Origin: Micavibrio sp.
GTDB taxonomy: Bacteria > Pseudomonadota > Alphaproteobacteria > Micavibrionales > Micavibrionaceae
NCBI GenBank assembly: GCA_002695035.1
Contig: NZNU01000064.1
Coordinates: forward strand, 27,625 to 60,242
Length of the DNA stretch: 32,618 nt
Direction of reading: 5' to 3'
Position numbers and translations under genes: made by a program. Below the pieces are notes generated by a model. It was not told the DNA's origin. It did no database searches and saw only the letters and a list, made by a program, of their open reading frames with translations. Shown here piece after piece: positions 15,966-23,749 of this stretch. Each line of letters opens with the position of its first letter. Within the stretch, counting starts at the first letter, position 1.

Positions 15966-17474
15966 ATGATTGATAGAAGAGATTTATTCAGAAAAGTTAC
16001 GCTGGGCTTATTCGGTCCTTTTGTAGCACTGGTAGTGCTTGGTCTTCCGACCCATGTACACGCGACAGCCTTTAATGATCCTGGGTCTCGCAGTGCAACT
16101 GCTACAGGTACCGGGCTTGTTGCTGTGAACCCTGATATTGATGGCGGGGAAGTGTCGCTTGGTTCCACCGCACAGATAGTAACACTCTTTCGTAACGAGG
16201 GTGTGCAACCCGTTAAAGTAACGCAAGTGAGGCTTTACCCCTCTTCGTCCGTTTCTGCGAATGTCAGCATTAATGAGTGTCTTGGTGAGGCTCTGCCAAC
16301 AGGTGCTGAATGTGCCATGGTCGTATCCGTAAAAGCCTTGCAGGCCGGTAATTGGCGTGTAGAAATGCTGGTAAGTCATGACGGTAAGTCACGCTTGCTG
16401 ACATCTTCTATGTCTGGCTCCGTGAGCCAGGGAGAGAGTGCGTCTCAGCAGGTTTTAAGTGATATTGAGACAATCCCGGAGGAGGTTGATTTTGGCAGTT
16501 TGAGTTCCAGTAGGCCTCTTGTTAAATCTGTTATTCTAAGAAATATTGCCGCTGAAGCCGTAAGCGTTAATGATATTTTTGTGCAGGCTTCTGCCCAATC
16601 CGGATATAGCCTTGATCACGACTGTGAGGAATTGGCCCCGGGCGCGGCATGTATTGCAACCATTACATGGTCACCGCAGCAGGAAGGCCAGTCTGATGGC
16701 GTTTTGGTTATAAATCACTCAGGGTCAACGCGCGTTGTATCAGTTCCGCTAATCGGAGAATATGATCCTGAGGATATAGAAATGGCAACGATTTTCCCTA
16801 AGGCAGTGCCGGGGAAAGGATTACTTGTTTCTACACAAGAAGAAGTCAATTTTGAGACTGGCGTAGAAAGCGAATCCTCTATTGCTGTATCTCTCGTAAA
16901 TGTCGGGGATGCGCCTGTCGAAATCAGAAGTATATCCCTGTCGGGTACAGATAACGGTTTAACCGTTATGCGAAAAGGCTGTCGTGTAGGTCTTGTTCTT
17001 GATCCTATTGAGGCGTGTCCCATGACCCTGAACTGGTCACCGGTAAGGGTTGGTGCGATTATAGATGATATTCTGGTGGAGCATACAGGAGCCCGTGGCA
17101 TCTTGGTTATTCCGGTACGCGGTGAGTCTTCTGCCGCAATCAGCAAGGATTCCCAGTCAATCGTTGAAATAGGCGGTGTTGTCCAAAAATCTTATGATAA
17201 AACGGATGCTTTGGCCGGGTTTGTAATAACATCACATTCACCTCAAAGGGCTATCATATCAGGGCCTGGTGGAAGCCGCGTTGTTTCCAACGGCTCAACA
17301 ATCACACTTGGTGGAGTGGTCTGGAAAGTTCAAATAACAGAAGCCGGTGTGAATTTCGTAAGTGGTGGTGACAAAGTGACGTTGCTGTTTGACCGGTCTT
17401 TATCAACTTTTAACAATTCTGTGTCACAATCTGGGCAAAGTAGTTCAACAGGCTCTGCTGACTCCTCACAGTAA
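15966..17474 (+). CDS. exported Ig-repeat (ASH/choice-of-anchor-D-like) protein with PilP/GspC-like C-terminal domain
   Basis: The 502-residue protein starts with a leader carrying a twin-arginine-like motif (DRRDLFRK), a hydrophobic stretch and a possible cleavage site after VHA (residue 33). Three beta-sandwich repeats of about 110 residues follow. Each has a Cys pair: NECLGEALPTGAECA; HDCEELAPGAACIATITW; GCRVGLVLDPIEACPMTLNW. The spacing and WSP ending match ASH/choice-of-anchor-D Ig-like domains. The last 110 residues contain RAIISGPGGSRVV-like and VVWKVQITEAGVNFV strands, resembling the small beta domain of PilP/GspC that contacts the secretin N0 domain. A Ser-rich tail ends it. Its position between secretin and ATPase genes equals that of pilO/pilP in R64-type operons. 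The fusion is inferred by eye, not by a search. Confidence 0.7.
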   Translation: MIDRRDLFRKVTLGLFGPFVALVVLGLPTHVHATAFNDPGSRSATATGTGLVAVNPDIDGGEVSLGSTAQIVTLFRNEGVQPVKVTQVRLYPSSSVSANVSINECLGEALPTGAECAMVVSVKALQAGNWRVEMLVSHDGKSRLLTSSMSGSVSQGESASQQVLSDIETIPEEVDFGSLSSSRPLVKSVILRNIAAEAVSVNDIFVQASAQSGYSLDHDCEELAPGAACIATITWSPQQEGQSDGVLVINHSGSTRVVSVPLIGEYDPEDIEMATIFPKAVPGKGLLVSTQEEVNFETGVESESSIAVSLVNVGDAPVEIRSISLSGTDNGLTVMRKGCRVGLVLDPIEACPMTLNWSPVRVGAIIDDILVEHTGARGILVIPVRGESSAAISKDSQSIVEIGGVVQKSYDKTDALAGFVITSHSPQRAIISGPGGSRVVSNGSTITLGGVVWKVQITEAGVNFVSGGDKVTLLFDRSLSTFNNSVSQSGQSSSTGSADSSQ

Positions 17475-17489
17475 GTATTTTTATTAATT

Positions 17490-19334
17490 ATGACTGACGA
17501 CAATATTCCGATATCACAGGACGACTCCCTCCCTTCCGAAGAGGGGCAAAACTACGGTAGGGAAGATATGCAGATAGACCGTCGTGGTGGAGATCGGCGC
17601 AAGACTGACATGGGCGCGCCCGGCGGTGTAGAGCGCCGACGGGAAAAAGACCGTAGATATCGGGAGTATGAAGGACAGGAGCGTTATCTGGACATGATCC
17701 AGAAAGAACGCAGTATGTTGCTTGATAAAGGTGTGGCGCGTTCTACTGAAGAGCTTCTTGATTTGGCGGGAGCGCCTGTGAAACGCGAATCATCATCAGA
17801 TAGTGGTATTAAAGACAGGGCCACAGGGGATGCACTTCGTTCGATACTTCCGGTGCAGACATGGCTTCCTTTGAACATACACCTTATCGGTTTACAAGAC
17901 GGTGTAATGAAGATTGCTTGTCTTGATGAGCTTAATGAGTCGCAGTTGGAGACTTTAAAGTCAACAGCCGTCAGATCAGGTTTCAATGTCGATAAGATTG
18001 AAATTGAGATGTGGGACCGGGCTGAGCTTTTGAAGACGCTACGCTCTGTGCATGATTTGTCCGCAGACCGCTCTGAGAAAACATTGGCACAATGGCTGGC
18101 AGACACTGATAACGGTCTTCTGCTTAACCAGTTTGTCCGCGATATGATGGCAGAAGCATTGCAGTTACGCGTATCTGATATTCACCTTGTGCAAGATAAT
18201 AATGAAGATGCACCGAACTGGATCAGGTACAGAATTGACGGTGATCTTATTCCAGCGCACCTTTTACCCAATGATGCTATGGCACGTCTGACAACATTGT
18301 TAAAGCGTGATGCCGGGATGAACTTTGGGGACAGGTCAACTCCGAAAGACGGTCGTTTCAGCTTTACCTGGCAGGGGCGCTCCATCGATGTTCGTGTGGC
18401 GGCCGGGCCCCAAGCACAAGATGGTGAAAAACTTACCCTCAGATTGCTGGACAGAGCGTCCTTGAGAAGTTTCAACGAATTGTTCAAAAGACATGAAGAT
18501 GTCGGAGAAAATCTTTCTCACCTGTTATCACCAGAGATTAAAGGTGGTGGAGGTCTTATCATCTTATCTGGGCCAACAGGGTCTGGTAAAACGACGACTA
18601 TGTATGCTTGTGTTCAGGAAATTGACAGACGCCGCAAGCATGTCCTGACCATCGAAGATCCGATCGAATATGAATTGCGTTATGCCACACAGTGGCAGGT
18701 TAAGCCCGGCATGAAAGGCGGAGAATTTTCTGACATGATACGCGCCTCGATGCGTCATGACCCGGATTATATTATTATCGGGGAGCTTAGGGACGGTGAA
18801 ACGGTTGAAACAGCACTGAAGGCTGCTGAGTCAGGGCATACTGTGATATCAACAGTACATGCCGACACCGCCTTACAAACTTTCGAGCGCTTGAAATCGC
18901 TCATGCCTACAGACAGGGAAAAAGCATCTACATTCACATTGGCGCAACAGGTGAAATGTATCCTGAACCAGCGTCTTGTTAAAACCCTTTGCCAGGGATG
19001 TGCAAATGAAGAAGAGGCTGGAAATCTTCTGCCCGACCATGATCTTGCTCTTTTAGGAATAGATCCGGAAGATAAAGTGAAAACCCAAAACTCTGCCGGT
19101 TGTGATTTGTGCAACCGGACAGGTATTTCCGGTCGTACCCTTTTACTCGATGCCCTGATGATACCTGTGGGGCCTTCTCAGAGAAACAACATCTTCCAGG
19201 CTCTCATGCACAATGTTAACGATGTTATGCACGAGGAAGGGGTAATAAGCCATACGCGTAAAGAGGGATTGATTGATCTTGTTAAAAGCGGTCAGGTTGA
19301 TCCCGTTTCAGCTGTATCATATATGGAATCCTAA
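17490..19334 (+). CDS. PilB/GspE-family assembly ATPase (PilQ-like)
   Basis: This 614-residue secretion ATPase powers pilus or pseudopilus assembly at the cytoplasmic face. Walker A GPTGSGKT lies at 361-368, the Asp box TIEDPIEY at about 387-394, Walker B IIIGELRDGET at about 428-438, and the His box AAESGHTVISTVHAD at about 445-459. C-terminal Cys pairs (CQGC and CDLC) form the zinc site of GspE-type enzymes. The N2 region (about 200-320) includes RVSDIHLV and IRYRIDGDL. The first 60 residues are unusual: acidic, then Arg-rich (DRRGGDRRKTD and GGVERRREKDRR), and probably disordered. It follows the Ig-PilP gene by 15 bases and abuts the platform-protein gene with no gap. No separate PilT retraction ATPase is present in the window. 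Confidence 0.93.
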   Translation: MTDDNIPISQDDSLPSEEGQNYGREDMQIDRRGGDRRKTDMGAPGGVERRREKDRRYREYEGQERYLDMIQKERSMLLDKGVARSTEELLDLAGAPVKRESSSDSGIKDRATGDALRSILPVQTWLPLNIHLIGLQDGVMKIACLDELNESQLETLKSTAVRSGFNVDKIEIEMWDRAELLKTLRSVHDLSADRSEKTLAQWLADTDNGLLLNQFVRDMMAEALQLRVSDIHLVQDNNEDAPNWIRYRIDGDLIPAHLLPNDAMARLTTLLKRDAGMNFGDRSTPKDGRFSFTWQGRSIDVRVAAGPQAQDGEKLTLRLLDRASLRSFNELFKRHEDVGENLSHLLSPEIKGGGGLIILSGPTGSGKTTTMYACVQEIDRRRKHVLTIEDPIEYELRYATQWQVKPGMKGGEFSDMIRASMRHDPDYIIIGELRDGETVETALKAAESGHTVISTVHADTALQTFERLKSLMPTDREKASTFTLAQQVKCILNQRLVKTLCQGCANEEEAGNLLPDHDLALLGIDPEDKVKTQNSAGCDLCNRTGISGRTLLLDALMIPVGPSQRNNIFQALMHNVNDVMHEEGVISHTRKEGLIDLVKSGQVDPVSAVSYMES

Positions 19335-20555
19335 ATGCAGCAATGGATAGTCGAAATTGCATTTGAAAGCCGCAGAGGCCCTGTTGTAAGAGAAGAGTCC
19401 TTTTATCTTCCTACACAAGATGACGTGCGCGACGCAGTTTCCAAAATGGGGGGACATGTTTTAAGCATTCGCCTTCACGAGCGTTCAGCATTGGAGCGTA
19501 TTCTGGCTCGCTCAAGCTGGTGGCAAGTACAGCTTTTACGTGGTATCCAGTTTCGCTCAACGTCTACTTCTCCTGGTGTTGCGCTTTGGAAAATCATCGA
19601 AGCTGAAACCAATCCGCGCCGGCAAAACATATTGGCCCCGGCTCGGGAAGCTCTCTCAAGAGGACTTGGAGTCATTGACGCATTGAAGGCTTTGCGCGCT
19701 TTTGATCATGGGACATTAGCGATTTTATCAGCGAGTGAGCGTGCAAATAAACTTTATGAGGGTATTCCGCATGCAATTCACTCTATCACGCAGAAACGAA
19801 AAAACACGCAAGCCATTATGGGGACACTTGCCTGGCTAGGCTTTGACGTGTTTACCATTGTGCAATCCTTATTCTGGGGGAAAGACCTTGTTCTTGACTG
19901 GTTTAAGGATAACCCTCCGACAGATCCTGAGGAGCTTTTGAAATATGAGAGGGTGGTTGGTAATCTTGAGCTGACATGGAATGTTCTCATTTATTTTGCT
20001 TTTGCTATGGGAGCTTTTATGGCCTGGGCTGTGGTTTCATTTGTTATGAACCGCGGTAAATCCGACTGGCCAACAGCTCGTATCGTTCGAAGAATCCCGC
20101 TGATTGGCGGATATTTGAGAGATCTGGGTTTTTCCGACTCAATGATGGCTGCAGCCAGGATGCTGCGTGGTAATGTTCCGATTGGCTCGGCTCTTGAAGA
20201 ATCATCGGCGGCAACGTCAGTGCCGGAAGTTGCTGAATACTGGAAAGAAGCAAACCATGAGTTATCAAACGGTGTGGCACTTGGTCATGCCTTGGACAGA
20301 GAACCATTGAGCCGCGCCGAAAGACTGGAACTTGCGAGCTTGTCTGATCTGTCTCAAGTTGCTACAATTATGGAAGCCATTGCCGAAATGAGGACGCAGG
20401 GCGCAAAAACAAAACACAAGATGATCGTCTGGTTCGCTTTTATTTTCACTGGAGTATATTTGATGCTTGCCTTTGGTAGTGCCATTTACGCGCTAACTGT
20501 TATGAATATGAGTATGGATAGTATGATGGGCGGATTGCTTGAGGGGGCAATGTAG
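19335..20555 (+). CDS. GspF/PilC-like inner-membrane platform protein (PilR-like)
   Basis: The 406-residue protein has the T2SSF plan: a cytoplasmic helical domain (about 60-155), a transmembrane pair (about 160-182 and 213-237), a second cytoplasmic domain (about 245-370) containing AARMLRGNVPIGSALEE, and a C-terminal transmembrane helix (about 383-402). It links the ATPase to the pilin-loading site. It starts directly at the ATPase stop (TAAATG), which implies translational coupling. The first 55 residues form an extra small domain (IVEIAFESRRGPVVREESF) often seen in PilC/GspF homologues. Confidence 0.85.
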   Translation: MQQWIVEIAFESRRGPVVREESFYLPTQDDVRDAVSKMGGHVLSIRLHERSALERILARSSWWQVQLLRGIQFRSTSTSPGVALWKIIEAETNPRRQNILAPAREALSRGLGVIDALKALRAFDHGTLAILSASERANKLYEGIPHAIHSITQKRKNTQAIMGTLAWLGFDVFTIVQSLFWGKDLVLDWFKDNPPTDPEELLKYERVVGNLELTWNVLIYFAFAMGAFMAWAVVSFVMNRGKSDWPTARIVRRIPLIGGYLRDLGFSDSMMAAARMLRGNVPIGSALEESSAATSVPEVAEYWKEANHELSNGVALGHALDREPLSRAERLELASLSDLSQVATIMEAIAEMRTQGAKTKHKMIVWFAFIFTGVYLMLAFGSAIYALTVMNMSMDSMMGGLLEGAM

Positions 20556-20557
20556 TT

Positions 20558-21562
20558 ATGGGTTTATTTTCCAAATTTTTATCCAAAGGGCAGGAGCCCT
20601 TGTCTCAAACAGGTGTTGATGGGAAACCTCAGGACCAGAAATCAGTATCACGAAACAAACCTCAGGCAGGTATACCGCACAAACTGGCTGGTGAGGCCGA
20701 CAGCTTTGTTTCTGATTTGAAACCTTACCTGCCGTCTGATCTGGTTGCTGGCTCTATACCGCATGTTGCAGGTGTCGAGGACGAAGCAGTTTGGAATGCC
20801 GCGTCTCAAGCCTGTTCAACAGAAAAAGTGGTATATTTTTACTCTGTTGATGAAGGACGTGTCTGGTATCTTGCGTGCCCTAGCGCAAGCCTGGCCTCAA
20901 ATCCAGATAGCTGGTGTCCTCTGGCGGCAGCACTTCCCGGCCAAAGCGAACACTGGGACAAGGAAACCGTATATATATATGAGCAGGAAGGAACAGCTTC
21001 CGCATTGAGGTGGGATCCAGATACAGGACGTATTCAACTTTATATTGGTGCTTCGCGTACCATCCTTCCCAAAGTCCAAAGTATGGAAGCCAATTTTGTA
21101 ACAATTAATCCTGAGATGACAGATGTTTTGCCATGGAAGAACCGACAGTTGAAATCTGAGCTTTTAGCCAGATCTTTGACAAAAACGCTTCTGCTGACAG
21201 GCCTGATGCTTTGCTTTGCATTAATCGCGTTTATTGCGTTTCAATATATTTCCCTGAACGTGACCGACAGAAATTTACGTGATGTGAAAAATGAAACAGA
21301 AACCGCTTCAACAGAGCTAATCACAAAATCTTATATGGCTATGCAGAGTAATGTCACAACTCATATGGCACGTATTCAAGAGCTTCTGGATGAGCTTACC
21401 GATATTGACGGAACTCTCGTTAAGTATGAAGTGGAAGGCGATACAGTAACCTGGGAGGCTCTTGTACCACCATCTTACAGTTCAGGTATTATGAGCATTA
21501 AAGGGCAGGTGCAGCCGGGGATAGAGCCGGATGGCCGTGTGCGAATCAAGGGTTCCCAGTAA
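20558..21562 (+). CDS. bitopic inner-membrane pilus accessory protein (PilO-like topology)
   Basis: The 334-residue protein has a soluble N-terminal part of about 205 residues, one transmembrane helix (about 209-232), a short coiled-coil-like stretch (RDVKNETETASTELI) and a periplasmic domain of about 80 residues ending in a beta-rich region. This topology matches PilO of R64-type systems and the GspL idea of a cytoplasmic domain coupled to a periplasmic one. I do not recognise a family-defining motif, so the assignment rests on topology and position. ATG lies two bases after the platform gene stop, with GAGGGGG upstream. The N-terminal part contains four Cys, including ACPSASLASNPDSWCP. Confidence 0.6.
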   Translation: MGLFSKFLSKGQEPLSQTGVDGKPQDQKSVSRNKPQAGIPHKLAGEADSFVSDLKPYLPSDLVAGSIPHVAGVEDEAVWNAASQACSTEKVVYFYSVDEGRVWYLACPSASLASNPDSWCPLAAALPGQSEHWDKETVYIYEQEGTASALRWDPDTGRIQLYIGASRTILPKVQSMEANFVTINPEMTDVLPWKNRQLKSELLARSLTKTLLLTGLMLCFALIAFIAFQYISLNVTDRNLRDVKNETETASTELITKSYMAMQSNVTTHMARIQELLDELTDIDGTLVKYEVEGDTVTWEALVPPSYSSGIMSIKGQVQPGIEPDGRVRIKGSQ

Positions 21563-21569
21563 AGGATTG

Positions 21570-21594
21570 TTTAAAATTTTATGTAAATTTTAAA
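21570..21594. repeat. AT-only inverted repeat between the PilO-like gene and the next gene
   Basis: TTTAAAATTT (21570-21579) and AAATTTTAAA (21585-21594) form a perfect 10-bp inverted repeat with a 5-base centre, seven bases after the preceding stop. No U-run follows. It may be a protein-binding site rather than a terminator, and its right arm shares 12 bases with the region before the receiver gene at 13275-13286. Confidence 0.4.
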
Positions 21595-21651
21595 GCAAGT
21601 TAAGAAATGTTTTATATACTTAGTACAATTAATTAATAAAAACGGCATAGA

Positions 21652-22185
21652 ATGGCAAAGAAAAGTAAATTTGATATCAACAGTTTAAAGCGGTATTTGG
21701 GAGCAAATTCAAGCCGCGACCTAAACCAGTTTCTTGAAACAGTGCCTGAACATGTAGGCCGTGTATCGCTGATTGCAGCAGGCATAGCCTGGGGCGCGGC
21801 TGCGGCATTGGGGCTTTACACCATCATGCAGACGCAGGATTTAACAACAATGCGTACTGAACTGCAAAATGCCGAGGCCGTAAAATTATCTGTTCCCACA
21901 ATAAAGAAAACGGATGTGGCAACTTCTGATCTTAAGAATTATGAGGATACGGCAAAGGAAATTTATAAGAATTTAAGTATAAGAGTAAATGGCAACAAAA
22001 TAACGGTAACCGCAAGTACAACGGCCAATTATGCTGAATTTCGTGAAGCCTTGGGGCACATTCTGGCCGGAGGTAAAGGTTGGCAAGTGGATTTGACAGA
22101 TCTTTGTGTCGGCAGGGAATGCGGAAATAATAAATTATCTGCAACTCTTGAGGTGAATAAAATAACAGTAGAAAAAGCATCTTAG
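21652..22185 (+). CDS. small bitopic inner-membrane protein of the pilus operon, family not recognised
   Basis: The 177-residue protein has a basic cytoplasmic N-terminus, one transmembrane helix (about 37-58, LIAAGIAWGAAAALGLYTIM), then a periplasmic segment. The periplasmic part starts with a helical stretch and ends in an alpha/beta domain with strands SIRVNGNKITVTAS and LSATLEVNKITVE and a likely disulfide pair (CVGREC). The architecture resembles GspM/PilO-type alignment-complex subunits, which have short cytoplasmic tails and periplasmic ferredoxin-like folds. That is a structural guess only. It is separated from the preceding gene by 89 AT-rich bases that may contain a promoter (TATACT at 21615-21620). 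No strong ribosome site is visible before ATG. Confidence 0.6.
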   Translation: MAKKSKFDINSLKRYLGANSSRDLNQFLETVPEHVGRVSLIAAGIAWGAAAALGLYTIMQTQDLTTMRTELQNAEAVKLSVPTIKKTDVATSDLKNYEDTAKEIYKNLSIRVNGNKITVTASTTANYAEFREALGHILAGGKGWQVDLTDLCVGRECGNNKLSATLEVNKITVEKAS

Positions 22186-22241
22186 GGGTTACAAATGCGT
22201 TTTAATATAATAAGATACGGGTTCGGGAAAGGAGCTTAATA

Positions 22242-22934
22242 ATGGAAAAATATGAAAAAAATAAGGAAAGTGGTAACGTCCTCTTTCTGATCTTGATTGC
22301 GGTGGCTTTGTTTGCTGCCCTGTCTTACGCAGTGACACAATCATCACGCTCGGGCGGAAGCGGAACTGATGAGGAATCCAACCTCATTAACAGTTCTGTC
22401 ATGACGCAATATCCTGCAGCACTTAGAACGGCAATTTTGCGGATGAGTATAAGTGGTGGTGTTGATGCAACTTTAATTGAATTTAACCCGCCATCCGACA
22501 GTGATAATTGTCAAGACTTTGGGGCAGATGACGAGCACAGACATTGTTTATTCTCACCAGATGGTGGTGGAGCAACATATCAAGAAGGTTGGGTGTTTAA
22601 CCGCAATAACCAGATTGATGGAATTGGATCTACGACAACTGCGGAAGCCCCTGATGCAGAAAATGCTGATCTCATCGCGTTCTTCCAAACAACCCAAGGT
22701 ATATGTGAAAAAGTCCATGATGAACTTGGGCTAGGTGCTATACCTACTGAAACTGGTATTGATGTGACTACGCAGCAAGTTAACAGCGACGGGTCTGGTT
22801 CTGGCTTGGAAGGCTTTACTCAGGCCAGCACAATTGGCGTACAAGCCTCTTCTGGTGAAGTACTTGAAGGACAGCCTTTTGGGTGTTTCTTACAGGGTGA
22901 TTATTACTACTACCATACGCTTGCTGAAAGGTAA
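22242..22934 (+). CDS. prepilin-like protein 1 (no Glu5)
   Basis: The 230-residue protein begins with a short charged leader (MEKYEKNKESG) followed by the hydrophobic helix NVLFLILIAVALFAALSYAV, matching a type III signal cleaved after Gly11. Position +5 of the mature protein would be Leu instead of the Glu found in major pilins. The globular part has four Cys (NCQDF...HRHC and GICEKV...FGCF), is Gly/Ser/Asp rich and ends YYYYHTLAER. It could be a minor pilin, a GspK-like tip subunit or an unusual main subunit. A strong ribosome site (GGGAAAGGAG) sits upstream. A terminator follows immediately, so it may be the last gene of the main transcript. Confidence 0.7.
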   Translation: MEKYEKNKESGNVLFLILIAVALFAALSYAVTQSSRSGGSGTDEESNLINSSVMTQYPAALRTAILRMSISGGVDATLIEFNPPSDSDNCQDFGADDEHRHCLFSPDGGGATYQEGWVFNRNNQIDGIGSTTTAEAPDAENADLIAFFQTTQGICEKVHDELGLGAIPTETGIDVTTQQVNSDGSGSGLEGFTQASTIGVQASSGEVLEGQPFGCFLQGDYYYYHTLAER

Positions 22935-22954
22935 GCTGGTTATATAACATTATT

Positions 22955-22987
22955 AAAAAGGCGGTTGGTTTTCATCCGCCTTTTTTT
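22955..22987 (+). terminator. intrinsic terminator after prepilin-like gene 1
   Basis: AAAAAGGCGG pairs with CCGCCTTTTT across an 11-base loop and is followed by more T residues (seven Ts from 22981). It lies 20 bases after the stop at 22934 and before prepilin-like gene 2, so it may reduce or end transcription inside the locus. Confidence 0.85.
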
Positions 22988-23020
22988 GCTTTAAGATAAA
23001 AGAGTGAGAAGGATCAAATT

Positions 23021-23749
23021 ATGACATTGCAAAAACAACGTGGAAGCGCACTCGTATATATATTGGTGGCGATTGCCTTACTGGCACTGCTGACCACAGT
23101 TTTTATGGATTCTTCCTCTCAGCAAACACAAACGCAAAATGCGAGTAAATTAGTATCTGAATTGAGCAGCCAGATTGCCTTTATACAGTCGGCTATTCAG
23201 GAATGTGTTTTAACCTATCCGGCACAAGATAGCGGTCTGACAGCTGCAGAACAAAAAAATGCACCCTATCCAATTAATCCAAATGATTCATATTTTGATG
23301 ATAACAGTGCAACGCCGGGAAGTTCGTCAGATCCGTTAGTATCTGACATAAGATGCCCGGGAAATCCGGGTGGATCCGATCCGTCTCATGAGGCAATATT
23401 TTCAGGAGCATCGGGTAAGTTTTTGCCACCAGCGCCAAATCTTTTCGAGGATTGGAAATATTACAATGGCGATGATGGAGTTTTTATAATGACTTCCAGT
23501 GATAAAACAGATCCCTTTATTAACGACGCTTTGGTAAAGCTTAAAGCCAAATATTCAGCATGTGAAGCTGATCAGTTCTTAACTGGTGACAATATGACAT
23601 CGGACGGATCGGTCGCGACGACTGGAAATTCTCCTACATTCACATCCGAGACTTCGTCGCCATTTGCCCGTGCTTGCCCGGCCGACAGTCATTGTTTTGT
23701 TTATTGGATTATACGCACTGGCTCAGGCGCAGTTGTTGATTGCCCTTAA
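23021..23749 (+). CDS. prepilin-like protein 2 (no Glu5)
   Basis: The 242-residue protein starts MTLQKQRG, then a hydrophobic helix SALVYILVAIALLALLTTVF, a prepilin-type signal with likely cleavage after Gly8. Mature position +5 would be Tyr, not Glu. A helical segment (TQNASKLVSELSSQIAFIQ) continues the pilin spine. The head is Gly/Ser/Asp/Pro rich, with six Cys that probably form disulfides. Lack of Glu5 and the RGSAL-type start recall PilX/GspK-like minor pilins. AGAAGGA stands before ATG. It follows a terminator, and its stop codon overlaps the nagZ stop on the other strand by four bases. I do not recognise a named family for the head domain. Confidence 0.68.
   Translation: MTLQKQRGSALVYILVAIALLALLTTVFMDSSSQQTQTQNASKLVSELSSQIAFIQSAIQECVLTYPAQDSGLTAAEQKNAPYPINPNDSYFDDNSATPGSSSDPLVSDIRCPGNPGGSDPSHEAIFSGASGKFLPPAPNLFEDWKYYNGDDGVFIMTSSDKTDPFINDALVKLKAKYSACEADQFLTGDNMTSDGSVATTGNSPTFTSETSSPFARACPADSHCFVYWIIRTGSGAVVDCP

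Noticed and set aside
16715-17146. Minus-strand frame of 143 codons opposite the Ig-repeat gene
   Set aside because: Antisense shadow with Ser/Thr/Pro bias and no motif.
22955-22987. Hairpin considered as a riboswitch or small RNA
   Set aside because: Simple stem followed by a T-run immediately after a stop codon fits a terminator; no conserved aptamer motif is seen.
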